Origin: Pseudomonas folii | Lineage (GTDB): Bacteria > Pseudomonadota > Gammaproteobacteria > Pseudomonadales > Pseudomonadaceae | DNA: 36,965 nucleotides | Assembly: GCF_014357575.1 (NCBI RefSeq) | Contig: NZ_JACONW010000049.1 | Span: 1-36,965, forward strand | Direction: 5' to 3' | Part shown: positions 9,208 through 16,818 of the stretch, one piece after another | Position numbering within the stretch: the first letter of the stretch is position 1 | Layout of the letters: each line of letters starts with the position of its first letter | Program-made: the position numbers and the translations under genes | Notes under the pieces: model-generated | Seen by the model: the letters and a program-made list of their open reading frames with translations, nothing else | What the model was told of the DNA's origin: nothing | Databases searched by the model: none

Positions 9208-9575
9208 ATTCGACAGTGGTCCTGCCCTTCTGGGTCGAAATCCTCACCGCCGTTCTGCTGGTCGCCAGCAGTCTGTTCGCCCTGACCGGCGCTCTGGGCT
9301 TGCTGAGACTGAAGGACTTTTTTCAACGCATGCATCCGCCTGCGCTGGCCTCGACACTGGGTGCCTGGTGCGTTGCGCTGGCTTCGATTGTGTACTTCTC
9401 GGCGCTCAAGTCAGAACCGGTCATCCACGCATGGCTGATTCCGGTGCTGCTGGCTATCACCGTCCCGGTGACTACCCTGCTGCTGGCCCGCACCGGGCTG
9501 TTTCGCAAGCGCATGGCCGGCGACGATGTGCCGCCAGAGGTCAGCAGTCAGCAAGGTGACTCCAGCGGCAGCTGA
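9204..9575 (+). CDS. mrpG: Na+/H+ antiporter subunit G (MrpG)
   Basis: Membrane protein of 123 residues with three helices. The segment LFALTGALGLLRLKDFFQRMHPPALASTLG at about 21-50 is the MrpG/PhaG signature (GxLGLLRLxDFxxRxHxxxxxxTLG). It is the last gene of the operon. The C-terminal 20 residues (DDVPPEVSSQQGDSSGS) are hydrophilic and poorly conserved in the family. A hairpin overlapping the stop codon (9566-9585) separates it from the convergent hypothetical gene. Confidence 0.94.
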   Translation: MNSTVVLPFWVEILTAVLLVASSLFALTGALGLLRLKDFFQRMHPPALASTLGAWCVALASIVYFSALKSEPVIHAWLIPVLLAITVPVTTLLLARTGLFRKRMAGDDVPPEVSSQQGDSSGS

Positions 9576-9585
9576 GTGGCTGCCG
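9566..9585. terminator. Hairpin at the end of the mrp operon
   Basis: CGGCAGC (9566-9572) pairs with GCTGCCG (9579-9585) around a six-base loop that holds the mrpG stop codon. No T-run follows, so it may be only a weak or Rho-assisted terminator between convergent genes. Confidence 0.35.
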
Positions 9586-9592
9586 GCCGGAC

Positions 9593-10060
9593 TTACTCGC
9601 TGGCCTTGAAGGTCAGCTCGCCTTTGCGCCACTTCGCGGCTTTGGTGGTCGCAGTCTTAAGGGTTTTGGTCAGTCCGCCCTGCAACTGTTCATGGGCTGC
9701 AAAGACCATCAAGATGCTCTGACCTTCCTTGAACACGATGCCGTGACCTTCAGGAATATCTACATAGGCATATTCGCCCAGACCATAGACCGTCAGTTTG
9801 ATTTCGCGAAATTTGATTTCAAACTTCCCGCCTTCACGGCTGGGCAATACGGCTGCACGGAAATGATCGCCGACCTTCAGCTCAAGCCGCGGCTTGTCGT
9901 CGACTACCAGTGCCGTTTCAGTATCGATTTCAGCAATGTAAATGCCTTCAGCTGACTGCTCGCAGACATAAACAAAACGGGACTGGAACTGTTTTACCAA
10001 CTTCGCCCGCAGATCACCAAGCACGAACAGCGCGTGTGTCTCCAGATTACTTACTGCCAA
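9593..10060 (-). CDS. Conserved hypothetical protein, unknown function
   Basis: Soluble protein of 155 residues from the chosen start, without signal peptide or membrane segment. It seems rich in beta strands (FVYVCEQSAEGIYIAEI, RLELKVGDHFRAAVLPS, GKFEIKFREIKLTVYGLGEYAYVDIPEG) and ends in a basic tail (KTATTKAAKWRKGELTFKASE). I do not recognise a named family. I chose the TTG at 10060 because a GGGGG ribosome site lies seven bases before it and the product starts MAVSNLETHALFVLGDL. A GTG at 10024 is possible. The farther TTG at 10102 lies in the loop of a GC-rich hairpin and is unlikely. The gene converges on mrpG and shows no operon link. It is probably real: it has a long frame with sensible composition. 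Confidence 0.65.
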   Translation of the reverse strand: MAVSNLETHALFVLGDLRAKLVKQFQSRFVYVCEQSAEGIYIAEIDTETALVVDDKPRLELKVGDHFRAAVLPSREGGKFEIKFREIKLTVYGLGEYAYVDIPEGHGIVFKEGQSILMVFAAHEQLQGGLTKTLKTATTKAAKWRKGELTFKASE

Positions 10061-10088
10061 AGTTAAAACCCCCAACTTGAAAATGATC

Positions 10089-10110
10089 CCGCCCGAAGAC
10101 AATCGGGCGG
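10089..10110 (-). other. GC-rich hairpin in the leader of the hypothetical gene
   Basis: CCGCCCGA (10089-10096) and TCGGGCGG (10103-10110) form a perfect 8-bp stem with a 6-base loop, 29 bases upstream of the chosen TTG start. On the minus strand it is followed by GATCATTTTC rather than a clean T-run. It could be a leader structure or a terminator of upstream transcription. Confidence 0.45.
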
Positions 10111-10545
10111 TCAGAAAAAGCTACCGCTACCTTGTTGTAGCGCATCAGACGGGCAGTTCCCTTGCGCTCTCTTGAGCAATTGCAGACACATGGCGCCGCC
10201 AACCCAGGCTCGGGGTGCTTGTGCAGAGAACATCGACGATACCGAAAGCGCAATGAGCGCTGGCATTCGGGTGATTCTACCGGGTGAAGACGCCTGCCGC
10301 CTATATCCGTTTTGTGCATATCGACAGATGCAGTCAATTCAGACAACAAGAACAGCACCGTGAACAGCCCTTCAGGGCACATTCCTACTCTAATCTTCAT
10401 GCGGGACGACAGAGCATTCTTCATTGTCGCGACTAAAGGCGGCCAGCGACCATCAACAACTGCCATACTCGCCTACATCAAGAATGCTGTCCTGCGCACG
10501 CAAGCTCAGGTCGAAAGCAACTCGTCATCCAGGGGAAGGTAATCA
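10111..10545. other. 435-bp intergenic region without a supported gene
   Basis: This gap separates the divergent hypothetical genes at 10060 (-) and 10546 (+). Frames exist on both strands, but they have no ribosome site, odd composition (runs of Arg, Cys, Ser) and no recognisable domain. I see no clear promoter pair, tRNA or long repeat. It presumably holds the promoters of both flanking genes and could hide a small RNA. Confidence 0.5.
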
Positions 10546-10776
10546 GTGACTGAATTTGATATTGGCGAATTTTTTATCTGGGGTGAATCCAGAGAAGTAG
10601 AAGGTGAGTTTCAGGCTGTCATCGTCATGCGCGCCAAGCAATCCGTGAACACCATTTCCTATCACCAGGTGGAAAAAGACCGCTGGTTCAAAACCGCGGA
10701 GCTGGCAGCCACTGCGGCCCAGCAGTCAGCCAGGGAGCTGAAAGAGGCAGTCGATGCAGGAGCACTGAACGCCTGA
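10546..10776 (+). CDS. Small conserved hypothetical protein (76 aa)
   Basis: Acidic soluble protein of 76 residues. It starts with GTG behind a strong ribosome site, GGGGAAGG, eight bases upstream, which makes it a convincing gene despite its size. The N-terminal half (FDIGEFFIWGESREVEGEFQAVIVMRA) looks like a short beta sheet. The C-terminal half (FKTAELAATAAQQSARELKEAVDAGAL) is a predicted amphipathic helix. I do not recognise a family. The DUF2789 gene follows 102 bp downstream on the same strand, probably with its own start signals. Confidence 0.7.
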   Translation: MTEFDIGEFFIWGESREVEGEFQAVIVMRAKQSVNTISYHQVEKDRWFKTAELAATAAQQSARELKEAVDAGALNA

Positions 10777-10878
10777 CGCTATTTGCTTCGAACTCTTGGG
10801 TCATGGATGTGCTCAGATACTTTACGCAGCTTCAAGCGTGCAACCGACAGATCGGGTCAAGCCCGCCGAGGAGATGAT

Positions 10879-11118
10879 ATGGATTTGGAAACACCGACCC
10901 TGGCCACCTTGTTTGAACAACTGGGACTGGATTCAGATCAAGAGAGCATCGACGCATTTGTCGATGAACATGGCCCGCTGCCTGACGACGTCAAGGTATC
11001 CGAGGCGGAGTTCTGGACACCTCAGCAAGGCAAATACCTCAAAGAGACATTGCTGCTTGACGACGACTGGGCTCCGGTAGTTGACGAGTTGAATGCGCTG
11101 CTCCACGCAGCCAAATAA
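10879..11118 (+). CDS. DUF2789 family protein
   Basis: Acidic protein of 79 residues starting MDLETPTLATLFEQLGL. The sequence matches the small DUF2789 family of gamma-proteobacteria: FEQLGLDSDQESIDAFVDEH, then PLPDDVKVSEAEFWTPQQ and FLKE-like KYLKETLLLDDDWAPVVDELN. Function is unknown. The ATG at 10879 has GAGGAG eight bases upstream. An in-frame start farther upstream (10783) would add a low-complexity stretch and is rejected. A strong terminator at 11131-11164 ends the unit. Confidence 0.85.
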   Translation: MDLETPTLATLFEQLGLDSDQESIDAFVDEHGPLPDDVKVSEAEFWTPQQGKYLKETLLLDDDWAPVVDELNALLHAAK

Positions 11119-11130
11119 GCTCTTGCCTGA

Positions 11131-11164
11131 ACAATGGCTCCGCTTTACCGGAGCCATTGTTTTT
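11131..11164 (+). terminator. Rho-independent terminator after the DUF2789 gene
   Basis: A 12-bp perfect stem, ACAATGGCTCCG (11131-11142) with CGGAGCCATTGT (11149-11160), has a 6-base loop and is followed by TTTTTG. It stops the plus-strand unit and lies 25 bp from the end of the convergent lipase gene. Confidence 0.92.
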
Positions 11165-11188
11165 GATGCTATACGACCTGCACAGGGA

Positions 11189-12661
11189 CTAATCTCTTCC
11201 CTCCTGATTCGGCCAACGAATCCGCCCCCCACTTTGCGGTGCATGCACGAACAGCGCATCGTTGAATTTGTGACGGCTGTGGATCAATGCATCCCAGTGC
11301 GCAGATCGATGTATGTAACGATGACGCAGCATTTGTTCCTCCTCCGCATCAAGTGAGTAGGCAGCGCCTCGCGCGTGGGCAATAAGCTTGCGCGCGATAC
11401 CTTGCAGTTCAGGCAGGATCAGAAATTCCTGTGAACCAGGGATGGGATTGAAGGGTACGCCTTCATCACACGCAAGCGCATGCATGACCCGCAGGTAGAC
11501 TCTGGACAGGTGCCCGAACACCTGACGCTGCAAGCAAACTGCTGCCATCACCGCTTTACCGCCTCCTTTGTTGTAGGGGCTCTTGGTCGGGCGCTCCTTG
11601 CAGGTGATCGACAGTGAAGCCTCAGGATCGCGTGGATCAATCAGCGCAGCTCGATCCATGCCCTTCATTTCCGCGAGGGACTGTTGCCAGGCCTGGGTCG
11701 ACTCCTTCGGCGTGTCGCTTTCCACAAAACTCCAGATCGGGCGGGTCAACAGCACTTTCTCGGTCATTTGCGGATGGTAACCACCGCCAATATCCGAATG
11801 CGCGCCAGGCAGCACAACCTCCATTGGCCAATGTGGCAGAACACTGTTCAGCGCAAAGTTGCGGCGCTCTTCATCGCGGGCGACAAGATGCAACACCTTA
11901 TCGGCGCACCCGGGGGGCAAGTAGAGATTCACTTTGTCGTTATGGGAATCCCCAAGACTGCCCATGTCCCGAATACTGCCGACTGCCGCCACAGTATCAA
12001 ACAGACCGATCACTTTCACTTTGACGCTGTTGTTATGCCAGGAAAAGCCAGGACTCAGTGGTACACGACGCCGATTGAGCATCGGTTCCAGCATCCCTTT
12101 ATCTTGCTTGAGCACCTCATTGACAAAATGCCTGGCTGCGGCAGCACCACGACTGAAACCAAAGACATCCAGTTCCAGAGTGTTGATAAAACAACCAGGG
12201 TTGTGCTGAGAAAACGCCGTCAAGAGCGCGCCGAGCTTGTCGACAGCCCTTGAGACTTTGGCAATGACACCGGTTCGACCACGGCCAAAGCTTTGTCCAG
12301 GCCAGACCGAGTCACGGCCACCCGATATCGTGCCTATCCCGCTGACATAAATCGGCCAACAGACTTTGAGGCCATCCCCCCGATTAGTGGCTACGGGTCG
12401 ATTGCAATAGAGACCTGCCAGCTTGGCGATATTACTGAAATCATTGCTGTAGCTGCTGTTCGGATCGCCATGCCGTCCACCACATTCAGCAATATGTTTA
12501 TTCCCGCTGACCTCTGCCATTGCTCGGCAATCAGCTCCAACCTGGCTATTGCTTCGATTATTGCCTGTGCCGTCAAAAAACACGCCAACGCGTACAGTTA
12601 CTCCCAGTGTTGCAGCACCTGACGCGCCCTGTGCAGTCAATACAATCCTTGTATTTTTCAT
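11189..12661 (-). CDS. Tle1-like (DUF2235) alpha/beta-hydrolase, candidate type VI lipase effector
   Basis: Protein of 490 residues of the DUF2235/T6SS phospholipase effector Tle1-like group. An opening motif GVFFDGTGNN lies near residues 26-35. The nucleophile elbow GFSRG is near 168-172 with Ser about 170, in the GxSxG form followed by AAAARHF typical of the group. LPGAHSDIGGGY lies near 284-295 and carries a second conserved Asp. Known Tle1 proteins are PLA2-type enzymes injected into rivals and paired with a periplasmic immunity protein. None is visible here: the gene stands alone, with no VgrG, PAAR, adaptor or lipoprotein gene beside it. There is no signal peptide. The ATG at 12661 with AGGCGG upstream is preferred over the GTG at 12664. 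The 5' flank is AT-rich, suggesting transfer. Hydrolase family is firm; effector role is inference. Confidence 0.82.
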   Translation of the reverse strand: MKNTRIVLTAQGASGAATLGVTVRVGVFFDGTGNNRSNSQVGADCRAMAEVSGNKHIAECGGRHGDPNSSYSNDFSNIAKLAGLYCNRPVATNRGDGLKVCWPIYVSGIGTISGGRDSVWPGQSFGRGRTGVIAKVSRAVDKLGALLTAFSQHNPGCFINTLELDVFGFSRGAAAARHFVNEVLKQDKGMLEPMLNRRRVPLSPGFSWHNNSVKVKVIGLFDTVAAVGSIRDMGSLGDSHNDKVNLYLPPGCADKVLHLVARDEERRNFALNSVLPHWPMEVVLPGAHSDIGGGYHPQMTEKVLLTRPIWSFVESDTPKESTQAWQQSLAEMKGMDRAALIDPRDPEASLSITCKERPTKSPYNKGGGKAVMAAVCLQRQVFGHLSRVYLRVMHALACDEGVPFNPIPGSQEFLILPELQGIARKLIAHARGAAYSLDAEEEQMLRHRYIHRSAHWDALIHSRHKFNDALFVHAPQSGGRIRWPNQEGRD

Positions 12662-12901
12662 CACATATCCGCCTATTAGCGCAGCTGATAATCAAGCTGC
12701 GTTTAAATCAATTAAATAACCTTGATATAAGCAGCTTGCTCAGTAATAGGCTTTCGTCAACTCAGGCACAGCACTTTCAGAAAACTCCTACAGCCCTGAA
12801 AGATAGAAAACAACAAAGTCTTACAATAATAAAGATTTTGTACCTAAGACCCTTTTGTTAAAAGCGTGATTTCCAATCGTCTATTTGAAAAACGCTGCAA
12901 A
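12662..12901. other. AT-rich gap with repeated GCAGCT dyads
   Basis: About 240 bp clearly poorer in G+C than its surroundings. GCAGCT (12681-12686) and AGCTGC (12695-12700) form a dyad across TGATTATC-like sequence. GCAGCTTG (12731-12738) is inverted to CAAGCTGC (12693-12700). No gene is visible. It should contain the lipase promoter and the end of the chemoreceptor gene transcript. Confidence 0.5.
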
Positions 12902-14515
12902 TCAGCTTTGCGGCTTATAGCCCAGGCGCAGACCGCCCCAATGGCGCCCTTTGACCATGATGGGCACTGACAAGTCATGCATCAGTTCACCCGTGTCGCG
13001 GGTATAGGTCTGTAACAATACCGCTTGCTGGTGACTGCCACAGCGGATACCCGTGCGATCATCAAACTTGCGCTTGCTGCGACTTTTCACTGTATCCACA
13101 GCCACATCTCCCGTCAGCGGTTGACTGAACGCTTTGTTATGGGTGGGCACATAACCCTCGGGCGTGCAGGCAATGACGAAGACCAGGCCATCATGACGCG
13201 ACAGAATAGGCTCCTGGATTGCAGGCAGGACGTCATCGGTGTAACGGTCAAAACGGGTCTGAAACTTGGCGGGCCGGGTATTGGCGACTGGTTGATAGCT
13301 ACGGTCGAACAAGTCATTCATCGTGATTCGGTTTGCGTCGACATCCGCTTCGAATTTTGCCGCAATCTGACTCGCGCCCTCACGGGCCAGGTCATAGACA
13401 CGCTGGTGGTAGTCGTCCAGTCCGACCTCCGCCAGGCGCTCACTGATCGTTTCAGCCTGGCCTTCCATCTGTACCGCAGCGTCAGCCAGTTTGCGCGTCT
13501 GTTCGTCGCTGATCGCCAGATCGCTGCGCATCTGCTGTACCGCAACAAACAAGCTGGAAAGTTGCTCCTGATTGGTCTCGGCACCCTGAGCAATTTCGCC
13601 TATTTGAGATTCAACCCCGGCCGCCAGCCGGGCAATGGTCTCAAGGTGCTGGCCGGTAAGCTCGACCTGGTCGACTCCACTGTCCAGATCGGACGACAAC
13701 TGACGAATCTGCTCAACCACTTGCACAGTGCGCTGCTGAATATCGGCGACCATCTGCCCGACCTCTTCCGTTGCACTGGCGGTACGTCCGGCCAGGCCGC
13801 GGACCTCATCGGCGACCACAGCGAAACCGCGGCCATGCTCTCCCGCCCTCGCCGCCTCGATGGCTGCGTTCAGGGCCAATAAATTGGTTTGACTGGCGAT
13901 GGATTGAATCACCAGCGTCACGCGCTGGATTTCCTCGCTGCGCTGGCTTAGCGCTTCGATCAACTGGCGACTGCTGACTGCACGCTCGCTGAGTGAGTGC
14001 ATACGGGTGATGGACTCGCCCAGCACACCTCGCCCAGCGTCGCTGCTCTGCCGCATCTCTATGGAAGCGTCGAGCGCCAGCTGACTGAGCTGAGCGGTCT
14101 GTTGCTCGGTCGCGATCATGACATCGGCGCTGGAGACAATCTTCTCCGCAGCACTGAGCTGCGACTGCAGCCTGCTGGCCAGTTGTTTCACGGAAAATGC
14201 CACACCCGCAGCCGATAAAGCGTTACGGCTGGTAGAACGCGACAAGTCGCGGGTCAGACGATTGATTTCGGCGCGTCCGTCCTGCGCTTTCGCAGGCTGG
14301 GACCTGTCGGAAAACAAGCGCGGCAACCAGATAAGCAAAAGCGCCAGTGGCAACGCAAGATAGGTCGACACCTCTACAAGCCCCATGGCGATGAACAGGC
14401 ACCCCAGGGCGAGACTTTGTAATGCAGGTATCAACCACGCACGCAGCGTTTTGCCAGATGCGTTCCCGGGCGGTTGCTCAGGCGTTGAATTGACCACAGT
14501 TCCGTTTGCGACCAT
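12902..14515 (-). CDS. Methyl-accepting chemotaxis protein with C-terminal sensor-like region
   Basis: Chemoreceptor of 537 residues. Two hydrophobic segments near 28-48 and 50-68 are separated by only a few residues, so there is almost no periplasmic domain. The signalling domain covers about 90-370, with the highly conserved hairpin tip near 205-245 ([32 protein letters not shown]). Residues about 375-537 form an extra domain after the signalling part. It contains [16 protein letters not shown] and ends [14 protein letters not shown], resembling cytoplasmic Cache/PAS-like modules. This suggests the receptor senses an internal or membrane-linked signal rather than a periplasmic ligand (inference). 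The ATG at 14515 has GGGG upstream. There are no chemotaxis genes nearby. Confidence 0.9.
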   Translation of the reverse strand: MVANGTVVNSTPEQPPGNASGKTLRAWLIPALQSLALGCLFIAMGLVEVSTYLALPLALLLIWLPRLFSDRSQPAKAQDGRAEINRLTRDLSRSTSRNALSAAGVAFSVKQLASRLQSQLSAAEKIVSSADVMIATEQQTAQLSQLALDASIEMRQSSDAGRGVLGESITRMHSLSERAVSSRQLIEALSQRSEEIQRVTLVIQSIASQTNLLALNAAIEAARAGEHGRGFAVVADEVRGLAGRTASATEEVGQMVADIQQRTVQVVEQIRQLSSDLDSGVDQVELTGQHLETIARLAAGVESQIGEIAQGAETNQEQLSSLFVAVQQMRSDLAISDEQTRKLADAAVQMEGQAETISERLAEVGLDDYHQRVYDLAREGASQIAAKFEADVDANRITMNDLFDRSYQPVANTRPAKFQTRFDRYTDDVLPAIQEPILSRHDGLVFVIACTPEGYVPTHNKAFSQPLTGDVAVDTVKSRSKRKFDDRTGIRCGSHQQAVLLQTYTRDTGELMHDLSVPIMVKGRHWGGLRLGYKPQS

Positions 14516-14743
14516 TTGCGTTACCCCGTCATGCTTATCTTTATTGTGTCTGCATTAGACGCCAGATAAAGGCTTTTCGCCATGACTCAATAATGCATTC
14601 TGCGGCCTAACGGATAAGCGACAACGTTGCGTTGAAGAGCAGTTACTGAAAAAAGGGTGATTGCGCGTGGGCGATCAGAAGAGCGAGGGATATCACAGGA
14701 GGGAATGAAACCGAGATGGGCAACTCACGTCGCCGAACAAACA
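14516..14743. other. 228-bp gap upstream of the chemoreceptor gene
   Basis: The gap lies between the chemoreceptor start (-) and the end of the DksA2-like gene transcript (-). No gene, tRNA or clear sigma-28 box could be identified. It must contain the chemoreceptor promoter. Confidence 0.4.
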
Positions 14744-14771
14744 GGCGGCGGGACCATAAGGCCCCACCGCC
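14744..14771 (-). terminator. Terminator after the DksA2-like gene
   Basis: GGCGGCGGGAC (14744-14754) pairs with GCCCCACCGCC (14761-14771) as an 11-bp stem including two G-U pairs, with a 6-base loop. On the minus strand TGTTTGTT follows. It lies 9 bp past the stop of the gene at 14780. Confidence 0.75.
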
Positions 14772-14779
14772 CTGCGTGG

Positions 14780-15184
14780 TCAGGCTTGACGCTGATGCTT
14801 GTCGATCTGCTCGTGACGCTCTTGCGCCTCGATGCAATATTTGGTGGTCGGACTGATCAACAGGCGCTTGAGACCAATCGGCTCGCCGCTGTCGTCACAC
14901 CAGCCAAAGCTGTCATCGGCAATGCGTGACAACGCCATTTCCAATTGTGGAAGCATGCGCTGATCGCGATCGATCACATTGACCAGCCAGTGACGCTCTT
15001 CTTCAACTGAAGCAGCATCGGCAGGATCAGCAGGTGTATCCAGGCTCTCGATAGCAATGCGGCTCTGCTCGATGCGCTCGTGGATTTCAACCTTCATACC
15101 CTGCAACAGCTCGACGAAGAAAGCATGCTGTTCGGCATTCATGTAGTCATCGGCCGGCATGGCCAGCAACTTTTCCTTTGTCAT
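14780..15184 (-). CDS. dksA2: DksA/TraR-family RNA polymerase-binding regulator, DksA2-like
   Basis: Protein of 134 residues starting MTKEKLLAMPADDYMNAEQHAFF. It has the coiled-coil of DksA (about 20-95, with DTPADPADAASVEEER at the tip, holding the two acidic residues that reach the polymerase secondary channel). A C-terminal globular end follows. The usual four-cysteine zinc finger is reduced to CxxS-x17-CxxA (WCDDSGEPIG ... KYCIEA), so zinc binding is probably lost or altered. This is the pattern known for P. aeruginosa DksA2, which replaces DksA under zinc starvation. No Zur-type box is evident upstream here, and the usual zinc-related neighbours are absent, so regulation may differ. The ATG at 15184 is preferred to 15211 on family N-terminus. 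The other possibility is a separate DksA-like paralogue. Confidence 0.82.
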   Translation of the reverse strand: MTKEKLLAMPADDYMNAEQHAFFVELLQGMKVEIHERIEQSRIAIESLDTPADPADAASVEEERHWLVNVIDRDQRMLPQLEMALSRIADDSFGWCDDSGEPIGLKRLLISPTTKYCIEAQERHEQIDKHQRQA

Positions 15185-15574
15185 TGATTTCTCTATAAAA
15201 AAAACGTGCATTAAGGCGAATTAAGGAGCGGCTCTGCGTTGCCGTAAAAGCGCCATAGTCTCCAAGCGCCACCTGGCACTCAATTTACGAGGGGCGGCAG
15301 TCTAAGGCCGCCTTGGGCAGTCGGCAACTCATTTGCTAAACAAGCGCCAATTAGCCGACAAATAAACGTCAGCCATCGCCGCGCATCATTAAATCCGGCA
15401 CAGCAAAAAGGGCCCGGATTGGCCCTTAAGCAGCGATTCGACAGCGTCTTGGCCAGCTCGTGCGAACAGAGTTGTGCTAAATGACGCCCACTTCCTTGAT
15501 GATTCCCCCGAATATAAGCGCCAATGGCCATCAAGGTAAAGCCATTCGCCATTAGGTAGGGGTATGCCTGAGGC
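15185..15574. other. 390-bp intergenic region with a terminator
   Basis: Contains the terminator of the oxidoreductase gene (15405-15427). The DksA2-like promoter must lie nearer 15185-15300. A minus-strand open frame spans 15280-15606 but crosses the terminator, is rich in Cys, Arg and Leu, and overlaps the oxidoreductase end. I do not accept it as a gene. Confidence 0.5.
15405..15427 (-). terminator. Terminator downstream of the Gfo/Idh/MocA gene
   Basis: On the minus strand, AAGGGCC (15421-15427) pairs with GGCCCTT (15408-15414) around a 6-base loop and runs into a T5 tract (plus-strand A-run 15405-15409). It lies about 150 bp after the stop codon at 15575. Confidence 0.75.
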
Positions 15575-16594
15575 CTATAAAGCGACGACTCGCCCTTCCA
15601 GTGCACTCAATCGCGCTGCATCGAGCACCTTTGCTGACGCGACCGCGTCATGCGGGTTGACCGGATTAAGTCCCTCACCTGCCAGCGCAGCCTGTAGCTG
15701 TTGATAAAACGCCAGCCAGCAGCCCTGCTCAGTGGGCACACGCTCACGCAGCTCACCTTGCACAAACCAGCCCCATCGCTGCTGATCTTCAACACCCCAG
15801 CGCGCGCCTTCCGACTTTGGCGTCAGCCCCGCCAGAGCAGCTTCTTCCTGACAGTCCAGGCCCTCGACGGTGTAACAGCCTCCGTTTCCGCTGACCCGGA
15901 ATCGCGGGCCGGGCGCGTTTTGCAGACAACTGCCCCACAAATGCGAGACCACGCCACTCGCATGGGTCAGGGAGACAAAAAACTGATGATCGAAAGGCTG
16001 ATCAGGAGCCGAGAAATCCAGCTCTGCATAAACCCTCGCCACCGGCCCGAACAGCACCAGCGCTTGATCCACCAGATGACTGCCCAGATCGCGCAACATG
16101 CCACCACCTGCGGCCTTGCCTACCGATTTAGGCGAATAGCGCTCAACCCGGGATTCAAAGCGGGTGATTTCACCCAGTCTCCCCTCGTCGATCAGTTTGC
16201 GCACCGTCAGAAAGTCTGAATCCCAGCGCCGGTTCTGGTAAACGCTGAGCATCACCCCTTTACGTTCGGCCAATTTCACCAACGTCTGAGCCTGCGCCGC
16301 ATCGGCGGCAAAGGGCTTGTCGCTGACCACCGCAATTCCTGACTCAATCGCCTCACGGATCAAGTCGGGCCTGGAAGCCATGGGTGTAGAGATCGCAACC
16401 GTATCCACACCAGCAGCGACCAGGTCGGCCAGGCTATCAAACGCCTGGGCTTCAGGATGATCCTGAGCAAGCTCGGCTCGACGTTCTGCAGATCGAGTAA
16501 CGACGCCAACAAAGGTCGCCTCTCGCAGACTGGCGATCAGCGGCGCGTGAAAATAGCGTCCACCCTTGCCATAGCCGACTAAGCCAATACGCAT
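15575..16594 (-). CDS. Gfo/Idh/MocA-family NAD(P)-dependent oxidoreductase
   Basis: Oxidoreductase of 339 residues. The N-terminal Rossmann domain opens MRIGLVGYGKGGRYFHAPLI with the GxGxxG-type motif at 7-12. The family EKP-type motif is SDKPFAA at 91-97, whose lysine contacts the cofactor and substrate. The C-terminal domain (about 125-339, GGGMLRDLGSHLVDQALVLFG at about 165-185) has the conserved D-x-x-x-H pair that places the sugar or polyol substrate. These enzymes oxidise or reduce sugars, inositols or similar compounds; the exact substrate is unknown. The ATG at 16594 follows AGAAGGAG. The gene stands alone, divergent from the PAS chemoreceptor gene with a 224-bp gap that holds a strong palindrome. 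Confidence 0.9.
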   Translation of the reverse strand: MRIGLVGYGKGGRYFHAPLIASLREATFVGVVTRSAERRAELAQDHPEAQAFDSLADLVAAGVDTVAISTPMASRPDLIREAIESGIAVVSDKPFAADAAQAQTLVKLAERKGVMLSVYQNRRWDSDFLTVRKLIDEGRLGEITRFESRVERYSPKSVGKAAGGGMLRDLGSHLVDQALVLFGPVARVYAELDFSAPDQPFDHQFFVSLTHASGVVSHLWGSCLQNAPGPRFRVSGNGGCYTVEGLDCQEEAALAGLTPKSEGARWGVEDQQRWGWFVQGELRERVPTEQGCWLAFYQQLQAALAGEGLNPVNPHDAVASAKVLDAARLSALEGRVVAL

Positions 16595-16683
16595 GAAATT
16601 CTCCTTCTGATCCAGAAAAACCACCTTAAACGAATAAGCACCATGGTCAACCCAGGAAAATACCTATACAACAATCGTCACGC

Positions 16684-16701
16684 GTACAATTATTTGTACA
16701 A
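16684..16701. promoter_or_regulatory. Palindromic operator candidate in the oxidoreductase/chemoreceptor gap
   Basis: GTACAATTATTTGTAC (16684-16699) consists of inverted GTACAA and TTGTAC around TTAT. The overlapping TTGTACAA (16694-16701) is itself a palindrome. On the minus strand TTGTAC could be a -35 for the oxidoreductase, so a bound protein would affect that gene. The binding protein is not known. Confidence 0.5.
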
Positions 16702-16818
16702 AGAGGCTCATTGCCATCTATGATGGTATCGATGCCAACGGATGTGCATGAGGGCGGCCGCAACCCTCTCGACCAGGGAACAGGATCATGCGATTTGTCC
16801 TTAGCGAGCCTGCCGATC

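Noticed and set aside
10047..10466. Minus-strand open frame of 139 codons upstream of the hypothetical gene
   Set aside because: Rich in Arg, Cys and Ser, no domain, and it overlaps the better supported gene at 9593-10060 in another frame.
10312..10542. Plus-strand frame just before the 76-aa gene
   Set aside because: In frame but separated by a stop, no ribosome site and no recognisable features.
14516..14743. sigma-28 promoter for the chemoreceptor gene
   Set aside because: GATAA-like sequence is present, but no TAAA at the right spacing.
15185..15300. Zur box upstream of the DksA2-like gene
   Set aside because: No GTTATN-type palindrome was found on either strand.
15280..15606. Minus-strand open frame of 108 codons
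   Set aside because: It crosses a terminator, overlaps the oxidoreductase end, has unlikely composition and no ribosome site.
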